Shown in pieces: positions 1 through 8,975 of a DNA stretch of 64,000 bases. The notes under the pieces were generated by a model. That model saw only the letters and a list, made by a program, of their open reading frames with translations. It was not told the DNA's origin and did not search any database. The first letter of the stretch is position 1, and the number at the start of each line of letters is the position of its first letter. Made by a program: the position numbers and the translations under genes. Source of the stretch: CAVQBC01 sp963848415 (lineage in GTDB: Bacteria; Actinomycetota; Thermoleophilia; Solirubrobacterales; Solirubrobacteraceae); contig CAWKDN010000001.1 of NCBI GenBank assembly GCA_963848415.1, positions 2,232,001-2,296,000 of the forward strand, given 5' to 3'.

Positions 1-476
1 CGCGGCCGTTCCTGCGCCGCAGCGACGGCGGCTACGACGCGATCTTCGTCGACGCCTACCGCCAGCCGTACATCCCGTTCTACCTGACCACCAGGGAGTT
101 CTTCTCACTCGTGCGCGACCGCCTCGCGCCCGGCGGCGTGCTGATCGTCAACGCCGGGCACCCCGAGGGCTCCGACCGGCTCGAGCAGGTGCTCTCGGAG
201 ACCATCGCCGCCGTCTTCCCGAACGTCGGGCGCGACCCGCTGGAGCCCACTAACACGCTGATCGTCGCCTCCGAGGCGCCGGTGTCGCGGGCGGTGCTCG
301 AGCGCAACGCGTCCCGCCTGCCCGGCCCGTTGCCGTCGCTCGCGCTCGCGACGGTGAACCGGCTGGGCCCGCGGCTCGGCGGCGACGTCGTCTACACCGA
401 CGACAAGGCGCCCGTGGAGTGGCTCATCGACCAGTCGATCGTGGAGTACGCGGCCGGTGGCGACGCCGCGAACTGA
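1..476 (+). CDS. Spermidine-synthase-like methyltransferase-fold protein, C-terminal part (5' truncated)
   Basis: The open frame runs in from the left edge and ends at TGA 474-476, so the N-terminus is missing. The visible 157 residues start with a Rossmann-like strand (YDAIFVDAYRQ) followed by a helix and LAPGGVLIVN. This is the end of the nucleotide-binding fold of spermidine synthase-like (SpeE superfamily) proteins, where the acidic D of FVDAY lies near the active site. The next gene overlaps slightly or follows within about 20 nt and encodes the membrane module that many bacteria fuse to this domain. Substrate is unknown; true polyamine synthesis cannot be claimed because the aminopropyl-donor region is outside the window. 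Confidence 0.75.
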   Translation, partial: RPFLRRSDGGYDAIFVDAYRQPYIPFYLTTREFFSLVRDRLAPGGVLIVNAGHPEGSDRLEQVLSETIAAVFPNVGRDPLEPTNTLIVASEAPVSRAVLERNASRLPGPLPSLALATVNRLGPRLGGDVVYTDDKAPVEWLIDQSIVEYAAGGDAAN

Positions 477-495
477 GACCCGCCCGGAGGCGGCG

Positions 496-1167
496 ATGGG
501 GCAGGACGCCGGTGCGGCATCCCCGCAGCGTGGGTGGCCGCCGCTGGGCCTGCTGGTCTTCGTGGTCGGGCTGACGACGCTGGGCGCGGAGATCGCCGCG
601 GCGCGGCTGATGGCGCCGTTCTTCGGCGCCTCGACGATCGTGTGGGCGAACACGATCGCGGTCGTGCTGGTGGCGCTGTCGATCGGCTACTGGTTCGGCG
701 GGCGGATGGCCGACCGCCGGCCCGACCTGCGCTCGCTGTGCGCGCTCGTGCTGGCGGCCTCGGCCCTGCTCGGCGTGGTGCCGCTGGTGGCCGACCCCTT
801 CCTCACCGTCAGCGCGGACGCCTTCGACCGGATCTCGGCCGGCGAGACCGCCGGCTCGCTGGTGGCCACGCTTGTGCTGGTGGCGCCGCCCGTGCTTATG
901 TTCGGCGCCGTCTCGCCCTGGGCGATCCGGTTGAAGCTGGTCGCCGTCGAGGACGCCGGCCGTGAGGCTGGGCGGATGTACGCGCTCTCGACCGTCGGCT
1001 CGCTGGTGGGCACCTTCGCCGCCACGCTGCTGCTCATCCCGCTGGTCGGCACGCAGCGGACCTTCCTGGGGCTCGCCCTGCTGTGCGCGCTGGTCGCACT
1101 GCCGGCCGCGGGCCTGCGCTGGCTGCCGGTGCCGCTCGTGCTGGCGATCCTCACGGTCGTCGTCTGA
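496..1167 (+). CDS. Polytopic membrane protein, spermidine-synthase-associated membrane domain
   Basis: This 223-residue, very hydrophobic protein has about six to seven predicted membrane segments. It begins with GLLVFVVGLTTLGAEIAAARL and contains GYWFGGRMADRRPDL, YALSTVGSLVGTF and IPLVGTQRTFLG. These match the N-terminal membrane region of large fused spermidine synthase-like proteins. Here it is a separate gene placed after the soluble domain. The frame is open from GTG 457, inside the upstream gene, but ATG 496 has GGAGG at 486-490 and is the better start. It probably acts as a membrane partner of the upstream protein; transport activity is possible but unproven. Confidence 0.7.
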   Translation: MGQDAGAASPQRGWPPLGLLVFVVGLTTLGAEIAAARLMAPFFGASTIVWANTIAVVLVALSIGYWFGGRMADRRPDLRSLCALVLAASALLGVVPLVADPFLTVSADAFDRISAGETAGSLVATLVLVAPPVLMFGAVSPWAIRLKLVAVEDAGREAGRMYALSTVGSLVGTFAATLLLIPLVGTQRTFLGLALLCALVALPAAGLRWLPVPLVLAILTVVV

Positions 1168-1205
1168 CCGCGACGGTCGGCCGTGTGAGCACCGGCCGGG
1201 CGTGC

Positions 1206-1874
1206 TCAGGTGCGGCTGAGCTGGTGCCGGCCGGAGGCGTGCGCCGCGCGCTTGGCGCGGTAGAGCTCGCAGTCGGCCCGCGCAGTCGTTGTAGGCCTTG
1301 AAGCCGTCGAGGTCGAGCAGCGCGACGCAGAACCGCTCGCCGTTGCGTCCCCGCGGGCGACCTCGCGGGCGAGCGCCTCGCTCCAGCCGCGGCGGTTCGG
1401 TAGCTCCGTGAGTGCGTCGGTCCGCGCCTCGCGCCGCAGCGCCTCGTAGCGGCGGTCCCAGCCGATCGAGCCCACCGCGGAGGTGGCGAAGACGCGCGTG
1501 ATCAGCTCGACCTCGCGCTGCGGCTTGCCGTCCGGCCGGTGCCAGCCGACGGCGAGCACGCCCACGACGGTCTCGCCGTCGTACACGGGCTCGACGCGGA
1601 CGGAGTGCGGCCCCACCGGCGCGGTGCTGCGGCGGCGCGGCGAGGTGTTCAGCAGCTCGGCGCTCCCGCCGGCGAAGCACGCCGCGACGTAGGAGGGCGG
1701 CGACGGCGCGTCGGGATCCGTGCGGGCTGCCCGCGAGCGCGAGGTGCCCGTGATGACCAGCTCGCCGCGCAGCGGGTCGGGCTCCCACAGCGCCACCTCG
1801 TCGGCCCGGACGACCGCTCGCAACGCCTCGGCCATGGCGATGCGTGCACCGGCTGCCTCGTCGAGCACCGGCAT
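1206..1874 (-). pseudogene. GAF-like/GGDEF diguanylate cyclase remnant with frameshift and internal deletion
   Basis: The N-terminal ~110 residues resemble a GAF-type sensor (ALWEPDPLRGELVITG, VEPVYDGETVVGVLAVGW). The start of a GGDEF domain follows (ARTDALTELPNRRGW). Near 1350 the reading frame shifts: the expected continuation (RFCVALLDLDGFKAYND) lies in another frame. The sequence then jumps to the domain's last helix (ELYRAKRAAHASGR). The whole central part with the GG(D/E)EF active-site loop is absent, so cyclic-di-GMP synthesis is impossible as written. The frame is open upstream of ATG 1874, so the original start may have been further out. It is divergent from the K+ channel gene. Confidence 0.6.
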
Positions 1875-2060
1875 CGCGTCAACGGCGGTGAGGCTCGCGT
1901 CCTCGCCGCGGAGGGCGTCCGCCGCGCGCCGGCGTCCCGAGCGCCACAGCGACCGCAGCCCGGAGCGGCGCCGACCGCCGCCGCACCCGGCATCGCGACG
2001 GCGGGGAAGTGCGCGCCGGGCTCACCCTCCCGTCTCCTCCGGCACTACCGTGTCGCGCGC

Positions 2061-3080
2061 ATGTCGCTCGAGCAGCGTTTGCCCACCACCCTGCGCCTGC
2101 CGAGCGCCCCCCGGCGGCCGGCCCAGGTGCTGCTCCTGCGCCTGGCCTGGGCGCTCGGGCTGATCGTGTTCGTGGCCGTGCTCGTCTACCTCGACCGCGG
2201 CGGCTACCGCGACGCCGCCGGCGGTGAGTTCGGGCTGCTCGACGCCTTCTACTACTCGACGGTCAGCGTCACGACCACCGGCTACGGCGACATCACCCCG
2301 GTCAGCGACCGCGCCCGGCTGACCACGACGCTGCTGGTCACGCCCGCCCGCGTGCTGTTCCTCGTCATCCTGGTGGGCACCACGCTGGAGATCCTGGCCG
2401 ACCGCACCCGGATGGCCATCCGCGAGCGACGCTGGAGGAGAGACTTGCGCGACCACACGATCGTCTGCGGATACGGGACCAAGGGCCGGGCGGCGGTCGA
2501 GACGCTCGTCGCCGCCGACACAGACCGCGAGCGCATCGTCGTGATCGAGTCGCGTGCCGCCGCCGCCGCCGAGGCCCAGCGCGACGGGCTCGCGGTCGTC
2601 GAGGGCGACGCCTCCCAGACGCACGTCCTCCAGGAGGCCGGCATCGCCGACGCCCACGCGGTGGTGGTCGCCAGCGACATCGACAGCACGAGCGTGCTGA
2701 TCACCCTGACCGCGCGCGAGCTCAACGCCAAGGCGATCATCGCGGCCGCCGCGCGCGAGGAGGAGAACCTCCACCTGCTCCGCCAGGGCGGCGCGAACTC
2801 GGTGATCCTGACCTCCGGGTCCGCCGGGCGGCTGCTCGGCCAGGCGACCACGCGGCCGTGGGTCGTCGAGGTGCTCGAGGACCTGCTGCGAGTGGGCGAG
2901 GGCCTTGACCTGATCGAGCGCGAGATCGGCCCCGACCAGGCCGGCCCGCTGAACGCGATGCCCGGCGGGACGCCGGTCGTGGGCGTGATCCGCAACGGCA
3001 CCGTGCTGCGCTTCGACGACGAGCGCGCGGCCCAGCTGCAGGTCGGCGACCGGGTGGTCTGCCTCTGCAGCACGGAGTGA
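2061..3080 (+). CDS. Two-TM potassium channel with C-terminal RCK (TrkA-N/TrkA-C) domains
   Basis: Predicted inner-membrane K+ channel of 339 aa. The first membrane helix is around residues 24-43. The pore loop carries the K+ selectivity filter TTGYGD at residues 72-77 and a second helix follows at about 90-110. A Rossmann RCK domain starts with IVCGYGTKG (GYGTKG 137-142) and reads acidic residues typical of NAD/ligand binding. The C-terminal part (VVGVIRNG, LQVGDRVVCL) looks like TrkA-C. This is the MthK-type layout of a ligand-gated channel. Start ATG 2061 is preceded by TACCGT at 2046-2051 with 9 nt spacing and no Shine-Dalgarno, suggesting a leaderless transcript. The frame is open far upstream but without coding character. 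Confidence 0.9.
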   Translation: MSLEQRLPTTLRLPSAPRRPAQVLLLRLAWALGLIVFVAVLVYLDRGGYRDAAGGEFGLLDAFYYSTVSVTTTGYGDITPVSDRARLTTTLLVTPARVLFLVILVGTTLEILADRTRMAIRERRWRRDLRDHTIVCGYGTKGRAAVETLVAADTDRERIVVIESRAAAAAEAQRDGLAVVEGDASQTHVLQEAGIADAHAVVVASDIDSTSVLITLTARELNAKAIIAAAAREEENLHLLRQGGANSVILTSGSAGRLLGQATTRPWVVEVLEDLLRVGEGLDLIEREIGPDQAGPLNAMPGGTPVVGVIRNGTVLRFDDERAAQLQVGDRVVCLCSTE

Positions 3081-3089
3081 GCGACCCGC

Positions 3090-3848
3090 TCAGCGGCGCA
3101 GGCGGAAGTGCAGGTGGTCGTCGTGGTGGACGAGCTTCATGACGATCTTGCGCGGACCCCGCAGGTCCAGGCTCGGACCGACGAAGACGTACTCGGCGTT
3201 GGAGTCCACGAAGCGGTCGACCAGGTCCTGAGCCAGCCGCTGGTCGACCTGGCGCGGCGATCTCGGGCGGATCTCCTGGCGGTCCAGGCGCGGGTAGTAG
3301 ACGTCGACGTCGAGGCCGTTCTGGTGGGACGCGTGGCCGATCCCGCCGAAGCGGCGGTCGAAGCTCCCGCCGCGGGGGCGCGAGAGGTCGCCGACCAGCA
3401 GCCGCGGCGCCTCGGGGTGGGCCGCGCGGTACTCGCGCGCGACGCGCAGGATGATCCGCAGCACCCGGTCGGTGCCCCAGCGCCGCCACTCGCGGTTGAG
3501 GACGGTGCGCTGGATCGGGTCCCAGGTGACGAAGTCGCGCCCGGCGGAGGGCAGCTGGACGCCGTCGAGGAGGCGACCGCCGAACGGCTTGCCGACCGCA
3601 CGGGAGCGCCGCCAGGCGACGGGCTGGTCGACCGCGGCCTCGGACGGCTCGGCGGCGGGTGGCGGCGGGGTCGGCAGCGGCGGGATCGGCTCCCAGTCGG
3701 CGGGAGCGGGCGGCGGGGCGGCTGCGGGCGGGGCCGGCTCAGGCTCGGCCGCGAGCGCTCCCGCGGCGGCGGAGGCCATCGCCACGCCCGCGAGCACGGC
3801 GACGAGGCGGCGACGACGGCGGCGGACGGCGCGGGTCACCCGGCCCAT
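3090..3848 (-). CDS. Secreted penicillin-insensitive murein endopeptidase-like (M74/MepA) protein
   Basis: 252 aa. An N-terminal Arg-rich stretch and hydrophobic segment (about 15-34) form a signal peptide or anchor, followed by a Pro/Ala-rich linker to about residue 70. The catalytic half shows the M74 pattern: GDLSRPRGG at 153-161, HASHQNGLDVD with H172, H175 and D180, and HHDDHLH at 241-247, which supplies Zn2+ ligands. MepA-type enzymes cleave D-alanyl-meso-DAP cross-links in peptidoglycan, so a periplasmic or extracellular cell-wall role is likely. It is convergent with the K+ channel (9 nt between stops). Start ATG 3848 has GGAG about 10 nt upstream. LAS-family relatives are the alternative. 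Confidence 0.85.
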   Translation of the reverse strand: MGRVTRAVRRRRRRLVAVLAGVAMASAAAGALAAEPEPAPPAAAPPPAPADWEPIPPLPTPPPPAAEPSEAAVDQPVAWRRSRAVGKPFGGRLLDGVQLPSAGRDFVTWDPIQRTVLNREWRRWGTDRVLRIILRVAREYRAAHPEAPRLLVGDLSRPRGGSFDRRFGGIGHASHQNGLDVDVYYPRLDRQEIRPRSPRQVDQRLAQDLVDRFVDSNAEYVFVGPSLDLRGPRKIVMKLVHHDDHLHFRLRR

Positions 3849-3915
3849 GGTGCAAGGTCTCCATAAATCTGCGCCGAACGCCGCGGCCCGCGCGCCGCCG
3901 CTCGCACCGGCTCGC

Positions 3916-4128
3916 TCAGTCGAGCACGACGAGGGCGTCGCCCTCGGAGACCGCCTGGCCCTCTTCGACGAGGATCTCGCGCACCGTGCCCTCGTCCTCG
4001 GCCTCCACCGGCATCTCCATCTTCATCGACTCGAGGATGGCGACGGTGTCGCCCTCGGCGACGGTGTCCCCGACCGCCACCTCGATCTTCCAGACGGTGC
4101 CGGTGATGTGCGCTTCTATCCGGGCCAC
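3916..4128 (-). CDS. Free-standing biotin/lipoyl carrier protein (BCCP-like)
   Basis: A 70-residue single-domain protein made almost entirely of the biotinyl/lipoyl fold, with the biotinylation motif ESMKMEM at 33-39 and target lysine K36. The usual second hairpin (GTVREILVEEGQAVSEGD) follows. Such carriers shuttle carboxybiotin between biotin carboxylase and carboxyltransferase subunits. A carboxyltransferase gene lies at 18966-20540, but no biotin carboxylase is in the window, so the partner is unknown. I chose GTG 4128 because the fold begins there and TAAGCT lies 7 nt upstream (4136-4141), a leaderless-type promoter. The longer open frame upstream is not coding-like. Confidence 0.88.
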   Translation of the reverse strand: MARIEAHITGTVWKIEVAVGDTVAEGDTVAILESMKMEMPVEAEDEGTVREILVEEGQAVSEGDALVVLD

Positions 4129-4585
4129 GGCGCGAAGCTTACCTCCCGGCCGTCGCCGATGACGCCGCGGCGCCACCTGAAACCCCGCTGGTTGCAGGGA
4201 CTTCGACCGTCGGTCGGTCGCCCGCAGCGCCGATTCCGACCGCCGGTCGGTGGGACGAGGGGCCGGCGACCGCCATTCTGCCGCTTGCGATCGAAGGACA
4301 GCACCGGCGACCTCTTCCCGTCTCCTCCTGCGACGAACGCGGAAGCCGGCCGATCGCAGGACCGCATCGCTTTGACCCGGGCGATGCGGTCCGCAGCCAA
4401 CAGCGACCGGCCGGGGCCCGAGGGGACCGGAGGACGGGGTCGGGACAGCCACGAAATCCGGATTGTGGCCCTGGCCGGTCGCGCTTATCTGAGGGGTGCC
4501 GACGGCGGTCCGGCCTGGCCGGGCCGCCGTACGGCGTCCCCGGGCCAGCGTGCGGCTAAGCTCAGGCCCCGCGCAGGCGGGTCCC
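4129..4585. other. Intergenic region of 457 bp without a convincing gene
   Basis: The region between the divergent biotinyl-carrier and PlsC genes. It holds the -10 element of the carrier gene at its left end, two similar palindromes at 4204-4250 (listed separately), and a TAAGCT at about 4556-4561, roughly 25 nt before the PlsC start. Open frames crossing it show no family resemblance or start signal. Confidence 0.6.
4204..4250. promoter_or_regulatory. Pair of similar palindromes, possible regulator operator
   Basis: CGACC-GTC-GGTCG (4204-4216) and CCGACC-GCC-GGTCGG (4236-4250) are two inverted repeats of the same half-site with 3-nt spacers. Their centres are 33 bp apart, about three helical turns. 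Tandem same-face palindromes between divergent genes suggest a dimeric repressor such as a TetR-type protein. No candidate regulator is adjacent. Confidence 0.4.
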
Positions 4586-5371
4586 ATGAGCGAGAAGCTG
4601 GCGCCCATACGAGAGCAGGTCTACCGTGATCCGCGGCCGCGCGAGCACTTCGAGCGCTTTCACGCGCGGGTCCGCCGGGCCGAGCCCGACTGGGTCTACG
4701 AGGGGGTCCGGATCGCGACCTCGCTGTTCGGGTGGACCGTCTTCCGGCTGCGCGGCATCTCACCCGAGAAGGTGCCCGCGGCCGGACCGGTGATCCTCGC
4801 CCCGAACCACTTCTCCTTCATGGACCACTTCTTCGTCGGCGCCTCGATCCGGCGCCGGATCGCGTTCATGGCCAAGTCGCAGCTCTTCAAGCCGCCGATG
4901 CAGTGGATCTACACCCACGGCGGCGTCTTCCCGGTTCGCCGCGGCGCGGCCGACGAGGACGCCTTCGTGACCGCCGGCGCCGTGCTCGAGCGCGGCGGCG
5001 CGCTGGTCATGTACTGCGAGGGCGGCCGCTCGCGGACGGCGGCGCTGGGCACTCGCGCGCGCCGCGGCATCGGGCGCCTCGCGCTCGAGTCCGGCGCCCC
5101 GGTCGTGCCCGTCGCCGTGCACGGATCCTCCCACGTGCGCAACTGGCGCCATGGACACTTCCCGCGCGTGACCGTCCAGTACGGCGATCCCATCCGCTGG
5201 GCGCCCACCGGCGACCCGACCCGCCACCAGCAGCAGGCGGTGGCCGACGCCGTCTTCGCCGAGATCCGGACTCTCTACGCCGGCCTCGACGAGCTCGGCC
5301 GCGACGGCGCCGCCCGCCGCGCCCGCGAGCTGCGCCGCGCCGAGCGCCCCGAAGGGGCGGCACCCGCGTGA
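4586..5371 (+). CDS. 1-acylglycerol-3-phosphate acyltransferase family protein (PlsC-like)
   Basis: 261 aa. Acyltransferase motif I NHFSFMD at 74-80 provides the catalytic His75 and Asp80. The Gly/Arg block EGGRSR at 145-150 binds the phosphate of the acceptor, and VVPVAVHG is the usual fourth block. The family transfers an acyl chain to lysophosphatidic acid at the membrane during phospholipid synthesis, although actinobacteria carry many paralogues with other acceptors. A weakly hydrophobic segment around 40-55 may touch the membrane. The frame is open back to 4496, but the coding pattern begins at ATG 4586. The last 25 residues are Arg/Ala-rich and lie outside the conserved domain. Confidence 0.85.
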   Translation: MSEKLAPIREQVYRDPRPREHFERFHARVRRAEPDWVYEGVRIATSLFGWTVFRLRGISPEKVPAAGPVILAPNHFSFMDHFFVGASIRRRIAFMAKSQLFKPPMQWIYTHGGVFPVRRGAADEDAFVTAGAVLERGGALVMYCEGGRSRTAALGTRARRGIGRLALESGAPVVPVAVHGSSHVRNWRHGHFPRVTVQYGDPIRWAPTGDPTRHQQQAVADAVFAEIRTLYAGLDELGRDGAARRARELRRAERPEGAAPA

Positions 5372-5438
5372 GACCCTTGGATTCCGGGCATCGTCGCTTT
5401 GCCCCGCCTTTAGCTCCCACGACCACCATGGACGTCCG

Positions 5439-7364
5439 ATGAAAGCCCGTTCGCGTTCTCCGATCGCCATCGTCCTCGTCGTGCTGCTGCTTGCGCTGCT
5501 GCTGCCGGCGCTGCTCGGGGGGCGCTCGAACGAGCAGTCGGCCTCCTTCGGCGAGTTCCTCACCCAGGTGGAGAAGGGCCAGGTCCGCTCGGCCACCGTC
5601 GAGACGCGCTCCAACGTCGTCAAGGTCCAGCTCAAGACCGGCGGCAAGTACGAGATCGGCTACCCGGTGGACTACGGAACCGAGCTGGTCAACCAGCTCG
5701 AGGCCGGCAACGTGCCCTTCGACGTCAAGGGCAGCCGCGGCAGCGCTCTGGTGACCATCCTGACCTACGCGCTGCCGTTCCTGCTGTTCATCGGCCTGTG
5801 GATCTTCCTCATCCGGCGCATGCAGCCCGGCGGCAACAAGGTGATGTCCTTCGGCAAGTCCAAGGCCAAGCAGATGTCGGCCGACGCGCCGAAGATCACC
5901 TTCCGCGACGTCGCGGGCGCCGACGAGGCGGTCGAGGAGCTGCACGAGATCAAGGCCTTCCTGGAGAACCCGAAGAAGTTCCAGGCGCTGGGCGCGCGGA
6001 TCCCGAAGGGCGTGTTGCTCTACGGCCCGCCGGGGACCGGCAAGACGCTGCTGGCTCGCGCGGTGGCGGGTGAGGCCGGGGTGCCGTTCTTCTCGATCTC
6101 CGGCTCGGACTTCGTGGAGATGTTCGTCGGCGTGGGTGCCTCGCGGGTGCGTGATCTCTTCGAGCAGGCCAAGCAGAACTCGCCGTGCATCATCTTCATG
6201 GACGAGATCGACGCGGTCGGCCGTCATCGTGGCGCGGGGATGGGCGGCGGCCATGACGAGCGTGAGCAGACCTTGAACCAGCTGTTGGTGGAGATGGACG
6301 GCTTCGAGGCCAAGGACAACATCATCATGATCGCGGCGACCAACCGGCCGGACATCCTGGATCCGGCGTTGCTGCGGCCGGGTCGCTTCGATCGCCAGAT
6401 CACCGTGGACCGTCCGGACCGCAAGGGCCGCGAGAAGATCCTCTCCGTGCACTCGCGCGGCAAGCCGCTCGCCCGCGGCGTCAAGCTCGACGCCCTGGCG
6501 GGGCAGACCCCGGGCTTCACCGGCGCCGACCTCGCGAACCTCATCAACGAGGCGGCGCTGCTCTCCGCCCGCGGGGGCAAGCGCGAGATCGGCCAGATCG
6601 AGCTCGAGGAGGGGATCATGCGCGTGATCGCCGGCCCCGAGAAGAAGACGCGCGTGATGGGCGAGAAGGAGCGGCGGGTCACCGCCTACCACGAGATGGG
6701 CCACGCGCTCGTCGGCCACTACCTCGAGCACGCCGACCCGGTGCACAAGATCTCCATCGTGGCCCGCGGCCAGGCGCTCGGCGTGACCGTCTCGATGCCG
6801 GCGGAGGACAAGTTCCTGACCTCCCGCGCCGAGCTCAACGACCGCATGGCGATGACGCTCGGCGGCCGCGCCGCCGAGGAGCTCGTGTTCGGCGAGATCA
6901 CCACCGGCGCCGCCAACGACCTCGAGAAGGTCACCGCCACCGCCAAGCAGATGGTCATGCGCTTCGGGATGAGCGACCGGCTCGGCCCGCGCGTCTTCGG
7001 CCACGACCACGGGCAGCCGTTCCTCGGGCGCGAGTTCGCCTCCGAGCCGGACTACTCCGACGAGGTGGCGCGCGAGATCGACGCCGAGGTGCGCCGCATC
7101 ATCGAGGCCGCCCACGTGCAGGCGCGCACGGTTCTCGAGGAGCGCCGCGAGGCGCTCGAGGAGATCTCCGAGGTGCTCCTGCGGCGCGAGACGATCGAGC
7201 GCGAGGAGTTCGAGGCGCTGCTGGCCGGGCGCACCGAGGCCGAGGTGTTCGGGGCAGAGCTCCCGGCCGCCCCGGCCAACCCGATGGACCGGCCCGAGCT
7301 GCCCCAGGCGGCCGACCGCCGCGAAGGCCCCCAGCCGCTGCCGCGGCCGGGCTTCGAGACGTAG
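5439..7364 (+). CDS. ftsH: ATP-dependent zinc metalloprotease FtsH
   Basis: 641 aa, normal length for FtsH. Two membrane helices (about 9-28 and 103-122) flank an extracytoplasmic segment. The AAA+ domain has Walker A GPPGTGKT at 196-203, Walker B IIFMDEIDAVG and the second region of homology TNRPDILDPALLRPGRFDR. The M41 protease motif is HEMGH at 418-422, with the third zinc ligand in the downstream acidic region. It degrades membrane and selected cytosolic proteins as a membrane-bound hexamer. ATG 5439 overlaps the stop of a tiny upstream ORF (ATG 5428, MDVR, TGA 5440-5442), an ATGA arrangement that could couple initiation. The C-terminal ~30 residues are Pro-rich. Confidence 0.97.
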   Translation: MKARSRSPIAIVLVVLLLALLLPALLGGRSNEQSASFGEFLTQVEKGQVRSATVETRSNVVKVQLKTGGKYEIGYPVDYGTELVNQLEAGNVPFDVKGSRGSALVTILTYALPFLLFIGLWIFLIRRMQPGGNKVMSFGKSKAKQMSADAPKITFRDVAGADEAVEELHEIKAFLENPKKFQALGARIPKGVLLYGPPGTGKTLLARAVAGEAGVPFFSISGSDFVEMFVGVGASRVRDLFEQAKQNSPCIIFMDEIDAVGRHRGAGMGGGHDEREQTLNQLLVEMDGFEAKDNIIMIAATNRPDILDPALLRPGRFDRQITVDRPDRKGREKILSVHSRGKPLARGVKLDALAGQTPGFTGADLANLINEAALLSARGGKREIGQIELEEGIMRVIAGPEKKTRVMGEKERRVTAYHEMGHALVGHYLEHADPVHKISIVARGQALGVTVSMPAEDKFLTSRAELNDRMAMTLGGRAAEELVFGEITTGAANDLEKVTATAKQMVMRFGMSDRLGPRVFGHDHGQPFLGREFASEPDYSDEVAREIDAEVRRIIEAAHVQARTVLEERREALEEISEVLLRRETIEREEFEALLAGRTEAEVFGAELPAAPANPMDRPELPQAADRREGPQPLPRPGFET

Positions 7365-7401
7365 CTCGCTTCCGGCGCCCCGGCGGGATACTGTCCCACC
7401 G

Positions 7402-8949
7402 GTGAGGACCACGCGATGGGGTCTGGGGTGCGTGACCGGCGTGTTGCTGTCGCTTTCGCTCGCGCCGACGGCCCTCGCGCAGACGGCCACCGCCCCGGCC
7501 GTCGTCCTCGTGTCGGGCTTCACCACGCAGACGCCGTTCTCGACCTCGGCCGCCGGCTGCGCGGGCAAGGAGGGGCCGACCTGGGGACCGCCCGGGATCG
7601 TCGCCAGCACACTGAAGGCGGCGGGACTGAACGTGTTCACCGCGCCCATCGCCAACGGCGGCGGCCCGCCGCCCTCGGCCTGCGCCGGCCCGGGGCAGGC
7701 GACCCCGCCGCAGAGCGCGGTCATCAACTCCAACGGGGACGTCAACGACAACGGCGCCGCCCTCGCGCAGTTCCTCGCCTTCCTGCGCTCGAGCTACGGG
7801 GTCACCTCGGTGCAGCTCGTGGGCCACTCCGACGGCGGGCTGTGGTCGCGCTCGGCCATCACCCAGGACAGCGCCTACGCCGGCGTCTCGATCCCGTCGC
7901 TGACGACCCTCGGCACGCCGCACACCGGCTCCTTCGCGGCCGACCTCGGCGTCTACCTCAACAACGGCCAGTGCGACACCACGGGCTGGATCCAGGACGT
8001 CTGCGAGGTGTTCCAGTCGTTGCTCGACAAGGTGCTCGCGGGCATCGGGCCGGTGGCGGTCGAGCAGCTCACGAGCACCTTCCTGGCCACGTGGAACAAG
8101 CAACAGCAGATCGGCAGCTGCCCCGTCACGGGCTACGCGGGCACCTACGAGGACTTCTCGTACATCCCGTTCGAGTACCTGAACCCGTCCGACGGCGTCG
8201 TCGGGCAGGCCAGCGCCCTGAACACCGAGGCGTCCGGGCTCACCGGTCCGGTCGAGCCGGCGCCGATCCCCGGCTTCACCGCGGGCGGCAGCTTCCCCGT
8301 CGTGCACAGCGCGTCGCTGAGCTTCCTCAGCCCGAACAACGAGCTGAACTCCACGGCGATCGCCACCGGGGTGAAGCTCAAGCTCCAGGGTCTCGCGCCC
8401 GGCGGCCCGCTCTGCACCACCGGGGGCGCCGCCACCGCCTCGATCGCCCAGGCCGCCCGGCCCGTGTCCGTCGACCTGCCGCTGCGGGCCGGCCTGGCGA
8501 GCACCGGCCGCCGCGGCGGCCTGCTGGAGACGGTCGCCGCCGGCGACGAGGTCATCGCCGACCGCCGCGCGCGGGTCTCCTGCCGCGGGCGCGAGCTGCG
8601 CGGCGTGCCGCTCTTCGGCGACCGCCGCCTGCGGCTGATCCTGACCGGCCGCTGCTCCCAGCGCCTGCGCGTCCGCGGCGGCCGCACGCTGCTCGCGTCG
8701 ACCCGTAGCGGCGCGCACGTCCGGCTGCGGGTCTCTGGCCGAAGCGTGCGCTTGTCCCTCCGCCGCGGCGCGCCCGGCCCGCTGCGCCTCGAGGTCCGCC
8801 GCGGCAGCCGCTGGCGCACGCTGCGGCTCGACCGCCGCGGCCGCGCGACGCTCCCGGGCCGCGCGGACACCGTGACGGTGCGGATCACCGGCGGCCGCCG
8901 CGGCGCCACGCGGGTGCAGGGCACCACGCTGCTGTCGCTCGATAGCTGA
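7402..8949 (+). CDS. Secreted alpha/beta-hydrolase (lipase/esterase-like) with basic C-terminal domain
   Basis: 515 aa. A signal peptide ending near ALAQ (residues 1-27) is followed by an alpha/beta-hydrolase core. The nucleophile elbow is GHSDGG at 141-146 with Ser143, preceded by a strand VQLVGHS and followed by TLGTPHTGS, typical of triacylglycerol lipases and PGAP1-like hydrolases. Paired cysteines suggest disulfides outside the cell. From about residue 350 there is an Arg-rich, beta-strand-like extension (RLRLILTGRC, VRLRVSG) that I do not recognise. Start GTG 7402 has TACTGT at 7389-7394, 7 nt upstream. It converges on the RTX-like gene, and a hairpin lies between them. Substrate unknown. 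Confidence 0.75.
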   Translation: MRTTRWGLGCVTGVLLSLSLAPTALAQTATAPAVVLVSGFTTQTPFSTSAAGCAGKEGPTWGPPGIVASTLKAAGLNVFTAPIANGGGPPPSACAGPGQATPPQSAVINSNGDVNDNGAALAQFLAFLRSSYGVTSVQLVGHSDGGLWSRSAITQDSAYAGVSIPSLTTLGTPHTGSFAADLGVYLNNGQCDTTGWIQDVCEVFQSLLDKVLAGIGPVAVEQLTSTFLATWNKQQQIGSCPVTGYAGTYEDFSYIPFEYLNPSDGVVGQASALNTEASGLTGPVEPAPIPGFTAGGSFPVVHSASLSFLSPNNELNSTAIATGVKLKLQGLAPGGPLCTTGGAATASIAQAARPVSVDLPLRAGLASTGRRGGLLETVAAGDEVIADRRARVSCRGRELRGVPLFGDRRLRLILTGRCSQRLRVRGGRTLLASTRSGAHVRLRVSGRSVRLSLRRGAPGPLRLEVRRGSRWRTLRLDRRGRATLPGRADTVTVRITGGRRGATRVQGTTLLSLDS

Positions 8950-8975
8950 GCGCCAACACGCCAGAACCGCCGACC

